A stretch of 20,927 nucleotides of DNA, from positions 1 through 20,927 of the forward strand of contig BEHZ01000011.1 of NCBI GenBank assembly GCA_002923335.1, given 5' to 3'. A program made the translations under genes and the position numbers. Every line of letters starts with the position of its first letter. The first letter of the stretch is position 1. Below, piece after piece: positions 8,623 to 16,580 of this stretch. Origin of the DNA: a bacterium HR23. Its GTDB lineage: Bacteria > Chloroflexota > Dehalococcoidia > Lucifugimonadales > HRBIN23. Under the pieces are notes generated by a model. The model ran no database searches, was not told the origin of the DNA, and saw nothing but the letters and a program-made list of their open reading frames with translations.

Positions 8623-10698
8623 TCACGGGATCGCCCGCAGGAGATCGGCACGGTAGAACAGGTAGGCGTCTATATGCCCCAAGGGAGTGCCCATCTTCCG
8701 GTAGAGCCAGTAGTCCAGCGCCCTCCGCCACACCTGGCGGTCCTTCAGCCCTGCCAGGAACACCCGTGGCGATGCCAAGCGGTAGGTCTCCGGGTGCCAC
8801 CAGCGATGGATGTATCGGCGGGCCTCCACAAAGCCCTCCCCCAGCGCCTGGCGTGCCTGGGCGATATTGCTCCCATTCACCAGGACCACCGACGCCTCCA
8901 CCGGCCGAGAGAGGGGGGAGAAGGTGAGGTCTGGGTAACCGGCCTCCTCAAACCGCCGGAGATACCACACCCACGGCCAGGCGAAGCCATCGGCTCCGTC
9001 TACTAGAATCCTTAGCGATTCCTTCTGCCCGGTGGCTTCGGCGATGTGCTGAATATCTCGGGCGATGCGGGGGATATCGGGAGCCGACTGGGTGTAGACC
9101 AGGAGTTCGTAGGGCACATCACCGTTGCGGTAAGTGGCCCGCCATCCCGCCGAGAGGGTCAGGAGCCCCAGGAGCCCCACCCCGCCCCACGCCAGCAGAG
9201 CGCCACCGGCCTTACCCCCCACCCGAAAGGCGAAGACCCCCGCCATCCCCCCCACCGCCAGGAAAAGCCCTACCCACACCAGCACCCACAATGGCCCCAT
9301 TGCCCCCCTGGGCGGGGCAAGGAAGAGGAGCCGATACCCTACCACCAGCGCCAGGGGGACCAGGGCCATCCCCAGCACCGCACCGCTCTCCCATGCCCGA
9401 CGCCAGGGCACCGCCTCCACCAGGCGCCCCAACACCTGGCCCCCCAGCAAGGCCAGAGGGAAGGCCAGGTTCACCATAATCCAGGGCATCTTCTCCGATG
9501 CCCAGGTATACAGGATGAAGGAGCCGACCAGCCAGTAAGCCAGGAAGCGGGTGAAGGGCGGAGCCTTCCAGAGGGTCGCCACGCCCACCAGGGCCAGCAG
9601 AAAGGGCAAGAACTCGTATGTCCACCCCACCACGAAGTAGTAATACCAAGGCTGCCCCCCGCGAGCAACGCCCTGCTGGGCCATCCAGTAGCCCAGGCTC
9701 TGCCACGCCCCCGAGAACACCCCGAAGGGATTGGTAAAGACCGTCGTGTAAAGGGTGAGCCAGATGGCGTAGAAAACCACGGCGCACGCCAGCCACCGCC
9801 TCCAGTGCCAGAAAGTCCCCACCGCCACCGAGACCCCAAAGGCCCCCGCCAGCAGGACGATGGCCACATACCACCCCCCACCCCTCGGCAGGCCCACCGC
9901 CCCCTGGGAGGGGTCGGGATTGGCGAGAGAAGGGGCTAGCCCCGGCAGGAGGGCCACCAGCGCCGACCAGAGGGGAAGGGTAAGGGTCGCCAGCACCAGC
10001 AGGAGCGTCCCCGCCTCCCCAAACTGGCGCAAACCCTTCCGTGCCAGAAGCCAGTCCCGCAGGTCCCGCCACGCCCTAAAGGCCAGAAAGCCCCCCAATA
10101 GCACGGCGATAAAGTAGGCCGTCTCGTTGGTGGCGAAGGCCAGCGCCAGCACGGCCGAGAAGGCATACAGGTAGAGGGGGCGCTTCTCCTCCAGATAGCG
10201 CCAGGTGCACACCACCAGCAAAACCGCCCACACCGCCATGAGGATGTCGTTGCGCGCGAACCGGCTGAAGTAGAGGAGGGTAGGGGAGAAAGCCAGGAGA
10301 ACGCTGGCGCACAGGGCACCCGCCGTCCCCATCTGACGGCGCAGGAGCCAGGGGAGGCCGACCAGGGCAGTGCCAAACAGCACATACAGCAGGCGGGCGG
10401 TGAAGTCGCTGTCCCCGAAGAGGAAGAAGATAAGGGCGTTGGCGTGGAACTGGAAGGGGCCGTGCATCATCGGGTCATGGCGATACCCTCGGCCCGTGGC
10501 CAGATACCAACTGTAAACGGCGTGGAGGCTTTCGTCGTGATGCAGGGCACGGCCACCCAGGTCCCACAGGCGCATGGCCAGCGCCAAGCCCAGGAGGGCG
10601 ATGTAAAGCGCCCCCTCCCACCCAGCGGATACCGCCCAGCGCGAGGCGGGGGTCTGGGCGGGGGCCTCCACCGTTCCCTTCTCCTCCTGCTGAAGCAC
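8623..10698 (-). CDS. TIGR03663/Agl23-like membrane glycosyltransferase-type (GT-C) protein
   Basis: Polytopic membrane protein of 691 residues, resembling the TIGR03663 group, also called flippase-activity-associated Agl23 and related to PMT/ArnT transferases. After a short cytoplasmic tail comes the first helix, then the extracytoplasmic loop GGRALHHDES with Asp55-Glu56, the acidic pair expected to be catalytic in GT-C enzymes. About ten or more hydrophobic helices follow, then a soluble C-terminal part (about 540-691). Known homologues act with polyprenyl-linked sugars in surface glycosylation; substrate unknown here. The start is GTG 10698, chosen because GGAGG lies just upstream and the upstream gene stops 3 bases earlier. 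The longer frame to 10932 would run 230 bases into that gene with non-membrane sequence. It forms a tight pair with the DUF2298 gene. Confidence 0.87.
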   Translation of the reverse strand: MLQQEEKGTVEAPAQTPASRWAVSAGWEGALYIALLGLALAMRLWDLGGRALHHDESLHAVYSWYLATGRGYRHDPMMHGPFQFHANALIFFLFGDSDFTARLLYVLFGTALVGLPWLLRRQMGTAGALCASVLLAFSPTLLYFSRFARNDILMAVWAVLLVVCTWRYLEEKRPLYLYAFSAVLALAFATNETAYFIAVLLGGFLAFRAWRDLRDWLLARKGLRQFGEAGTLLLVLATLTLPLWSALVALLPGLAPSLANPDPSQGAVGLPRGGGWYVAIVLLAGAFGVSVAVGTFWHWRRWLACAVVFYAIWLTLYTTVFTNPFGVFSGAWQSLGYWMAQQGVARGGQPWYYYFVVGWTYEFLPFLLALVGVATLWKAPPFTRFLAYWLVGSFILYTWASEKMPWIMVNLAFPLALLGGQVLGRLVEAVPWRRAWESGAVLGMALVPLALVVGYRLLFLAPPRGAMGPLWVLVWVGLFLAVGGMAGVFAFRVGGKAGGALLAWGGVGLLGLLTLSAGWRATYRNGDVPYELLVYTQSAPDIPRIARDIQHIAEATGQKESLRILVDGADGFAWPWVWYLRRFEEAGYPDLTFSPLSRPVEASVVLVNGSNIAQARQALGEGFVEARRYIHRWWHPETYRLASPRVFLAGLKDRQVWRRALDYWLYRKMGTPLGHIDAYLFYRADLLRAIP

Positions 10699-10700
10699 GC

Positions 10701-12998
10701 CTACCTCCGCTGATAGACGGCGTAGCCGTCCGTTTCTAGGGCCTTCTGCAACACCTGCCCCAAAAGGGCTTCGTTCACCCGCCCATATTTGCTCCGCTCC
10801 CGAGGCCCCACCACCACATAGGTAATGCGGTAGCGCTCCAGGAGGGAGCGCAGTTCCTCCTCCGAGGTAGTGGTGTAGAGCGCTTGCACCGCCTCGGCAC
10901 GCCCATCCATAACCCGTGGGGTGCGCCTCCACTGCACCTGGTGGCCCGGCCAGTTCAGCAGGGTCGGGATGCCCGTTGCGGCGGAGATAAAACCGTAGTC
11001 GCTATAATCGTCGCCCACCGCCTCCACCAGCACATCCCCCGGCCGCCCCACAGAGCGAAGCCAGGCGATAACCTCCCGCTCCCCCCGGCGTCCTACCCGC
11101 TCCAGGTAAGCCAGGCCGTCCAGGGTAGGGGGGCCTGGGCTCTCCTGAACACGGCTCACCGCCCCTGCCAAAGGGTAGTAGAAGAGAAGGGCCACCATCA
11201 CACCGGCCAGAACAGCCCACACCCCCCACAGCGAATGCAGAAACCGCCCCTGGGCCAGGCGTTTCCCGTAGTATAGGGCGGGGCCTGTCGCCAGGGCAAG
11301 AACGGCCCACCCCTGGTAAGAGAGTTTGAACACCGTGTTCATCCGGGTGCCGAAGGTGTCCACAATGTAGAAGAGCTCTGGCCCCATCACCAGCAGCGCC
11401 CCTAACCCCACCAAGGCCAGCAGGAGGGCTAAAGGCGTTTCCCGCCCCACCCCCGACAGCGCCCCCATGAGGGCGACACCACCTATCAAGAGGAAGGGAA
11501 GCACATGGACCAGGCGCTCCCCCTTCCCCGGGACATTCAGCACAACCGCCGAAGCCACCCACGCCACAAGGGGCAAGGCAACCAGCAGGACTGCTAGGAG
11601 CGCCCCCTCCAGGCGCACCCCTCCCCTCACTACCCGTATCAGCCCCCCCACGACCCCCGGCAATAGGAGCACTCCGAACTGCCCCCAGACAATGAGCAGG
11701 TGCTTTCCCTGGCTCACCGGCCCCCGCACCGGCAGAATACCCTGCACCCGTGTATCCAGGTGGGCGTAAAAGGGCAGGAAGGGCACCACCGCCAACACGG
11801 CAAGGGCGAGGGCAGATGCAACCCCCACCAAGACCGTCTCCTTCGGGGACACCTGACCCCCGGCTACGCCCCTCCACCCCAGGAGGAGCAGGACGCCCCA
11901 GGCTATGATCAGGCCCAGGGGCAAATCCCAGGCGTTCAGGAAACCCAGGGCCCCTGTCCACACGCCCAGCACCCCTAGGGTATAGGGGTTGCGGCGAAGC
12001 CATCCCCAGGAAAGAGGCTCCCCCGCCCGCACCAGACCCACCGAGAGGGCCACGGCCCCCAGCAAAAAGGGCAAAGCGCTCACATGGGGGTGCAGGTCGC
12101 CCAGAAGGAAACTGAAGAGGGGGAACTCGTGAATGGTGTAGTCCAGGCTTCGGCCGTCCTGTAGCGTGTCAATCACACGGGTGGCCCGCCACCACCACCA
12201 TCCTTCGGTAGGATACCATCGCCCCGATAGGTTTGGTCCCGAGAGGTCTTTTATCTCCACCGCCTGCCAGAAGGAGGGAGACCCCAGCCCCAACACCCTC
12301 CCCAGTTCCAGCGCCCCCTCCAGGTTCGGCAAGAAGAGCAAGGCCAGGGTGCTCCCAGCGCCCGCCAGGGGCCACGCCCCTCCTCCCGGCACCAGCGATG
12401 CCCCCACCCCAAAGGCGACCATCCCCGCCAGCCCCGCCGAGGTGGACAGGGCCAAGTTATAGCCCACGCTGTTCACCACTCCGGCCAGTTTCCCCAGCAG
12501 GGCATACACCAGGTAACCGCCGTAGTAGTAACTGACCGGCATGCCGGCCAGCCAGGAATCCTCAGGGGGGAACCAGCGGGCACGCCCCACGACGGTGTAG
12601 AGCATCAGGTCCATAGGCTGTTCGGTGTGCACGATGTCGGGCGTGTAGGCACGGTAAAGGCTCCACATGGCGAAGGGCACCAGGAAGGCCCCCTCTACCG
12701 CCAGGAGGGTGGACCAGTGAGCCCTGGTCCACGCCTTTATCTCCCGGTGTCGGCGCCACCCCACTGCCAGCGCCCCCACACCCCACACCGCGATGACCAC
12801 CCCCAGACCCCAGCGGGTGTTGGGGAGGATATGCAGGCTCGCCCCCCACCAGAGGAGCAGGGTTGTGGTCAGTAAAGCCAGGGGCTTGGCCAGGCACCAC
12901 CCTCTATCCCGCAGGCCGGGGGCCAGGGAGAAGGCAAGGGGGAAAGCCAGCACTCCCAACCCCTCCACCACTGCCAGCCAGCGCAACGCCTCACCCAT
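10701..12998 (-). CDS. DUF2298 (Chlor_Arch_YYY-type) polytopic membrane protein
   Basis: A 765-residue protein with many hydrophobic helices, belonging to the DUF2298/TIGR03662 group named for its Tyr-Tyr-Tyr motif. The motif is visible as PVSYYYGGY (YYY at 157-159), after the conserved stretch TPDIVHTEQPMD (119-130), which would lie in the first large outside loop. Hydrophobic blocks run to about residue 600. The last 150 residues are soluble and include a GRRGEREVIAWL...GDVLVEAVGD region. The family is thought to be GT-C-like and occurs mainly in Chloroflexota and Archaea next to the Agl23-like protein, exactly as here; the biochemical reaction is unknown. The ATG is preceded by GGAG at six bases. 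It follows ftsY by 62 bases on the same strand. A joint role with the neighbour in envelope or protein glycosylation is inference. Confidence 0.88.
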   Translation of the reverse strand: MGEALRWLAVVEGLGVLAFPLAFSLAPGLRDRGWCLAKPLALLTTTLLLWWGASLHILPNTRWGLGVVIAVWGVGALAVGWRRHREIKAWTRAHWSTLLAVEGAFLVPFAMWSLYRAYTPDIVHTEQPMDLMLYTVVGRARWFPPEDSWLAGMPVSYYYGGYLVYALLGKLAGVVNSVGYNLALSTSAGLAGMVAFGVGASLVPGGGAWPLAGAGSTLALLFLPNLEGALELGRVLGLGSPSFWQAVEIKDLSGPNLSGRWYPTEGWWWWRATRVIDTLQDGRSLDYTIHEFPLFSFLLGDLHPHVSALPFLLGAVALSVGLVRAGEPLSWGWLRRNPYTLGVLGVWTGALGFLNAWDLPLGLIIAWGVLLLLGWRGVAGGQVSPKETVLVGVASALALAVLAVVPFLPFYAHLDTRVQGILPVRGPVSQGKHLLIVWGQFGVLLLPGVVGGLIRVVRGGVRLEGALLAVLLVALPLVAWVASAVVLNVPGKGERLVHVLPFLLIGGVALMGALSGVGRETPLALLLALVGLGALLVMGPELFYIVDTFGTRMNTVFKLSYQGWAVLALATGPALYYGKRLAQGRFLHSLWGVWAVLAGVMVALLFYYPLAGAVSRVQESPGPPTLDGLAYLERVGRRGEREVIAWLRSVGRPGDVLVEAVGDDYSDYGFISAATGIPTLLNWPGHQVQWRRTPRVMDGRAEAVQALYTTTSEEELRSLLERYRITYVVVGPRERSKYGRVNEALLGQVLQKALETDGYAVYQRR

Positions 12999-13060
12999 GC
13001 GGTGCTCCGGGGGTGTGCTCCTGGCGAAGGCTTAGGGGGCAGAAGGGGCAATACCCAGGG

Positions 13061-14008
13061 CTACACCCCACTTCCCACAGGGGCCAACAGGGCGTCCAGA
13101 AAGCCCTCCGGGTCAAAGGGGGTGAGGTCCTCCACCCCCTCACCCGTCCCGATAAAGAGGATGGGCAACCCCAGTTCCTGGCAGATGGCCAGCACAATAC
13201 CCCCCCTGGCCGTCCCATCCAGTTTGGCCAACAGGATACCGTTCACCGCCACCATCTGGGTGAAGACACGGGCCTGCTGAAGGGCGTTCTGGCCGGTGGT
13301 GGCATCCAGCACCAGGAGGGTCAAGTGGGGAGCCGAGGGGTCAAGGCGCTGGAGGACACGGCGCACCTTGCGCAGTTCCTCCATGAGAGGGGTTTTGGTG
13401 TGCAGTCGCCCCGCCGTGTCCAGGATGAGCACATCCACCCCCCGTGCACGGGCAGACTGAAAAGCGTCAAAGGCGACGGCACCGGGGTCGGCTCCCTGCT
13501 GGTGGGCAACCACCGGGCACCCTAGGCGCTGGCCCCAGATGGCCAACTGTTCAATCCCCGCCGCACGGAAGGTATCCCCCGCCCCAAGCAGGACCTTCTT
13601 CCCCTGTTGCTGGAAGAGGTGGGCCAGTTTGGCGATGCTGGTGGTCTTCCCCACGCCGTTCACCCCCACCACCATCACCACCCAGGGACGAGGGGCGTTG
13701 CCGTCTACGGGGAACACCGTCGGCTGGCCGGGTGCTCGCAGGATGGCCAGCATCTCTTCCCGCAGGAGACGGAGGGCGGTCTCCGGGGAGGCTTCCCCCG
13801 AAGCCTGAAGGCGTTGGCGCACGGTGGCAAGGAGACGCTGGGTGGCCGACACCCCCACATCCGCCCCCAACAGGGCCTCCTCTACCTCCTCCCAGAAAGC
13901 AGGGTCTAACGACGGGCGACGGAAAAGGCCCAGGAGCCGACCAAACCAGCCCTGCCGGGTCTTCTGCACCGCCGTCTGGGCCTTGTCCCGCCTGAAAAGC
14001 CCAAACAT
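13061..14008 (-). CDS. ftsY: Signal recognition particle receptor FtsY
   Basis: SRP-receptor GTPase that docks ribosome-nascent chain-SRP complexes at the membrane for co-translational insertion. The 315-residue length is a short form: the acidic A domain is reduced to about 30 basic residues (MFGLFRRDKA...). The N domain helices (about 32-90) and the G domain follow. The G domain shows GVNGVGKTT (115-123), GDTFRAAGIEQL, DTAGRLHTK and KLDGTARGG, all intact. The start ATG 14008 has AGGGG six bases upstream. It sits immediately after a broken small gene and after rnc on the same strand, so it is probably part of an rnc-ftsY transcript. The membrane-protein genes downstream are plausible clients but no special link is implied. 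Confidence 0.97.
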   Translation of the reverse strand: MFGLFRRDKAQTAVQKTRQGWFGRLLGLFRRPSLDPAFWEEVEEALLGADVGVSATQRLLATVRQRLQASGEASPETALRLLREEMLAILRAPGQPTVFPVDGNAPRPWVVMVVGVNGVGKTTSIAKLAHLFQQQGKKVLLGAGDTFRAAGIEQLAIWGQRLGCPVVAHQQGADPGAVAFDAFQSARARGVDVLILDTAGRLHTKTPLMEELRKVRRVLQRLDPSAPHLTLLVLDATTGQNALQQARVFTQMVAVNGILLAKLDGTARGGIVLAICQELGLPILFIGTGEGVEDLTPFDPEGFLDALLAPVGSGV

Positions 14009-14017
14009 AGACAGCCC

Positions 14018-14166
14018 CTACCCTCCGAACAAGATGGTCAGGATAATGGATACCGCCTCATCCGCGGGAAGCGGATGTCTCCATGTCGGCGCAGGGCGTC
14101 CAGGTGCTGGTCAACCGCGTTCAGACGCTCGTTCATCTGGTCCAGCACACCTTCCTGCTGTGCCAC
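14018..14166 (-). pseudogene. Disrupted small coiled-coil protein with C-terminal hydrophobic tail
   Basis: A short frame starts at GTG 14166 after AAGGAG and reads a heptad-like helix (EGVLDQMNERLNAVDQHL, residues 5-22). It then turns into unlikely arginine-rich sequence and stops at 14038 (42 aa). Beyond about 14080, another frame reads DEAVSIILTILFGG and stops at 14018, nine bases before ftsY. This hydrophobic end is typical of small coiled-coil/tail-anchored proteins. Joining the two with one frame change, and perhaps a small deletion, would give a roughly 50-residue protein fitting neatly between rnc and ftsY. I infer a frameshifted relic or a sequencing error. A real 42-residue protein remains possible. 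Confidence 0.45.
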
Positions 14167-14206
14167 CCGCTCTCCTTATACTGTCCATGGGCTTCCCTTG
14201 CTGGGG

Positions 14207-14911
14207 CTATTGTAGCCCTTTCTCAGGGCGGTCGGGGTAGAGGCGTTCCAGGGCCTGGCGGGCTGCCTCTCGCTCGGCCAGGCTTTTGCGTGGCCCCCAG
14301 CCCTGCCCCACCAGTTTCCCTTCCACCCACACCTCCGCCAGGAAGAGGTGCCCGTGGCCTTCCCCCTCCACCTCCCGTGTCCGATATTCGGGGAGGCCCT
14401 TTCCTTCCCCTTGCACTCGCTCCTGCAGGAGGGACTTGGGGTCTTTGGGGACACCCTGCGCCACCACCTGCTCCAGGAGGGGGCCGAGGGTGCGCAGGAC
14501 GAACTCCCTGGCCTGCTGGTAGCCCTGGTCCAGGAGCACCGCCCCCACCAGAGCCTCAAAGGCACCGGCCAGGGTGGAGGAGCGCTCACGCCCTCCGGTG
14601 GCCTCTTCCCCCTTACCGAGCAGAAGGGCCTGGTGCACGCCCAGGGAAAGGGCTATACGGGCCAGGGCCTTCCCTTCCACGACCGCCGAGCGCAGGGCGG
14701 TCAGGTCGCCCTCGGAAAGGTCGGGGCACCGACGGAAGAGTTCTTCGGCTACGACAAAGTCCAGGAAGGCATCCCCCAGGAACTCCAGGCGTTCATTGGA
14801 GGGCCGGACCTCGGGGTGCTCATTGGCATAGGAGGAGTGCACCAAGGCCTGGCGCAGGAGGCCCCGGTTGTTCCACCGCAGACCCAGCCGTTGGGAGAAG
14901 GCCTCTTCCAT
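14207..14911 (-). CDS. rnc: Ribonuclease III
   Basis: Double-strand-specific endoribonuclease that processes rRNA precursors and some mRNAs. The 234-residue length is standard. The N-terminal RNase III domain has the signature NERLEFLGDA (39-48) with metal ligands Glu43 and Asp47, and a second cluster STLAGAFEALVGA (112-124) with Glu119. The Asp normally present three residues before that Glu is Gly116 here. A double-stranded-RNA-binding domain follows from about 155 (DPKSLLQERVQ...) to 225, ending SLAEREAARQALERLY. The ATG 14911 has only a weak binding site. It is divergent from cca, with a hairpin-rich leader between them, and is followed by the broken small gene and ftsY. Confidence 0.95.
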   Translation of the reverse strand: MEEAFSQRLGLRWNNRGLLRQALVHSSYANEHPEVRPSNERLEFLGDAFLDFVVAEELFRRCPDLSEGDLTALRSAVVEGKALARIALSLGVHQALLLGKGEEATGGRERSSTLAGAFEALVGAVLLDQGYQQAREFVLRTLGPLLEQVVAQGVPKDPKSLLQERVQGEGKGLPEYRTREVEGEGHGHLFLAEVWVEGKLVGQGWGPRKSLAEREAARQALERLYPDRPEKGLQ

Positions 14912-14931
14912 ACACCATCACCCGGTCATCA

Positions 14932-15001
14932 GCACCGGGAGAGTTCCCGGACGGTGCCCTGCAGGGCTTCCTGGAGCGCTTCCCCCCGGGTGAGGCGCTC
15001 C
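14932..15001. promoter_or_regulatory. Hairpin-rich rnc leader / divergent rnc-cca intergenic region
   Basis: Three adjacent inverted repeats fill the region upstream of rnc. They are CCGGGA-GAGT-TCCCGG (14935-14950), the perfect 12-bp palindrome GCCCTGCAGGGC (14956-14967), and GGAGCGC...GCGCTCC (14973-14979 with 14995-15001). In E. coli RNase III cleaves a stem in its own 5' leader to limit its synthesis. A similar autoregulatory leader is a reasonable inference here. A 27-codon minus-strand frame (15012-14929, starting MPIEERLTRGEALQEALQ) spans the same bases and could be a leader peptide, but has no clear binding site. Confidence 0.4.
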
Positions 15002-15038
15002 TCAATGGGCATGGCTTCTATGGGCACCCTCTCATGCT

Positions 15039-16346
15039 ATGCTAGGGACAGGCACCATCCCCCTTATAGGATACCAGGAAGTGGCGTTCGGCGTGCCTCC
15101 CTCGGCGGAAACGGCTTTAGCCGACGGTCTCCCCCCTGCCCTGCTGGACCTGTTGGCCTGCATCGGCCAGGTGGCCCTCCAGCGAGGCCAGCCCCTCTAC
15201 CTGGTGGGGGGGCCGGTGCGGGACCTGCTCCTGCGCCGACCCGTTATGGACATTGACCTGGTTACCGAAGGGGATGCGGTGGACCTGGCGAGGGCGGTGG
15301 CTCAGCGCTTCGGGGGGCAGGTGAGCGCCGTGAGCCAGTTCCTCACGGCCAAGGTGCGCTTCCCCCTCTGGACGGTGGACCTCGCCACCGCCCGACGGGA
15401 GATCTATCCCTCCCCCGGCGCCCTTCCTGTTGTGCAGCCGGGGAGCATCCACGACGATTTGGCCCGACGGGACTTCACCATCAACGCCATAGCCATTGAC
15501 CTGACCCCCGCCCGCTGGGGGCACCTGCTGGACCCCTTCGGCGGCTATGGAGACGTGCAAGGGCGCCTGGTGCGCATTCTGCACGACCGCTCCTTCCAGG
15601 ACGACGCCACCCGTATCCTGCGGGCATTGCGCTATGAACAGCGCCTGGGCTTCGCCCTAGAGGCGCACACCTGCTATGCCCTGAAGCGAGACAGGGGGTT
15701 CCTAGACACCATTTCAGGCGACCGCCTTCGGCGGGAGGTGGAGCGGGTCTTCCAGGAGCCGATGCCGGAGCGGGTGTTGGGGCGTGCCCACGACCTGGGG
15801 GTGCTGGGGAGCCTTTTCCCCGGCCTGCAGTGGGGAGAGGAACACCGGCAGGCCCTTATCCGCTGGCGAGAGGAGGGGCGGGAGGTGTCTCCTTTGCTGT
15901 TCCTGGCCCTCCTGGCCTATCCCCTGTCCCTTGAGCGGGCCGAGGCGCTGGTGCGCCGTCTCCGTTTGCCCCGGCGGTGGGCGGAGGTGGTGCGCCACAC
16001 CCTCCAAGCACGGGAGATCGTGGCACGCTGGGCGTCTCCCCCCAGGCCCAGCCAGGTCATAGAATCCCTGGCCCCCCTGCGCCCCGAAGCCGTAGAGGCG
16101 TGCGCCATCCTCTCCACGGAGCAGGCGCATCGCCAGACCCTGCGCGCTTACCTGGATACCTGGCGCTCCTTGCGCCCCCGCCTCTCTGCCATGGACCTGC
16201 TGGCGCTGGGAGTGCCCCAGGGGCCATGGGTGGGGCGTCTGCTGGCGGAACTGCGTGCACGGGTGGCCGATGGCCTCCTGGCCACGGAAGAGGAGGAGAG
16301 GGCGTATGTGCGCCGGCGCCTGCACACTTTGAAGGAGGAGCCATGA
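15039..16346 (+). CDS. cca: CCA tRNA nucleotidyltransferase / poly(A) polymerase family (class II)
   Basis: Adds or repairs the 3' CCA of tRNAs without a template. The 435-residue protein has the class II head signature LVGGPVRDLLL (Gly57-Gly58...Arg61-Asp62) and the metal-binding Asp71-X-Asp73 (MDIDLV). The RRDFTINAIA motif and the FQDDATRILRALRYEQRLGF neck helix follow, then a helical C-terminal body. A-adding, CC-adding and poly(A) polymerase relatives share these motifs, so the exact specificity is open. The start is uncertain. ATG 15039 has no binding site and overlaps a possible -10 (TATGCT); GTG 15081, with AGGA nine bases upstream, would remove 14 residues that precede the conserved domain. 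It overlaps the next gene by ATGA. Confidence 0.9.
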   Translation: MLGTGTIPLIGYQEVAFGVPPSAETALADGLPPALLDLLACIGQVALQRGQPLYLVGGPVRDLLLRRPVMDIDLVTEGDAVDLARAVAQRFGGQVSAVSQFLTAKVRFPLWTVDLATARREIYPSPGALPVVQPGSIHDDLARRDFTINAIAIDLTPARWGHLLDPFGGYGDVQGRLVRILHDRSFQDDATRILRALRYEQRLGFALEAHTCYALKRDRGFLDTISGDRLRREVERVFQEPMPERVLGRAHDLGVLGSLFPGLQWGEEHRQALIRWREEGREVSPLLFLALLAYPLSLERAEALVRRLRLPRRWAEVVRHTLQAREIVARWASPPRPSQVIESLAPLRPEAVEACAILSTEQAHRQTLRAYLDTWRSLRPRLSAMDLLALGVPQGPWVGRLLAELRARVADGLLATEEEERAYVRRRLHTLKEEP

Positions 16347-16558
16347 GCACAGAAGAGGCGTGCGTTGTCTGCGGAAGCAACCTGGACGCCGAGCATCGGG
16401 CACGGTGCATCTACTGCGGCGGAGTCTTTCACCAGCCGTGGAGCGCCAACGCCCCGGTGCCCACCTGTGGGCGCATCTTCGCCCACGCCGACGCCCAGGG
16501 ACTGGTCTTCGCCTGTCTGCGGTGCGCCCAGGCCATGCTGGAGCAAAGGCAACGCTAA
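16343..16558 (+). CDS. Small cysteine-rich zinc-ribbon-like protein, 71 aa
   Basis: The protein has seven cysteines in zinc-binding spacing: C7-X2-C10, C22-X2-C25, C42, and C58-X2-C61, with His30 and His48 available as further ligands. This fits two treble-clef or ribbon-like knuckles; I do not recognise the exact family. The ATG overlaps the cca stop as ATGA and is preceded by AAGGAGGAG at five bases, so it is translationally coupled to cca. A role in RNA or tRNA metabolism is therefore possible but unproven. The stop is 22 bases before the dehydrogenase start, so all three probably share a transcript. Confidence 0.82.
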   Translation: MSTEEACVVCGSNLDAEHRARCIYCGGVFHQPWSANAPVPTCGRIFAHADAQGLVFACLRCAQAMLEQRQR

Positions 16559-16580
16559 TTGTGCCGCAAAGGGGGTAAAG

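Noticed and set aside
10699..10932. Longer N-terminus for the Agl23-like protein
   Set aside because: It lies inside the DUF2298 gene, and GTG 10698 with GGAGG fits better.
14820..15005. 61-codon minus-strand frame overlapping the start of rnc
   Set aside because: It overlaps rnc in another frame and has no binding site or protein-like pattern.
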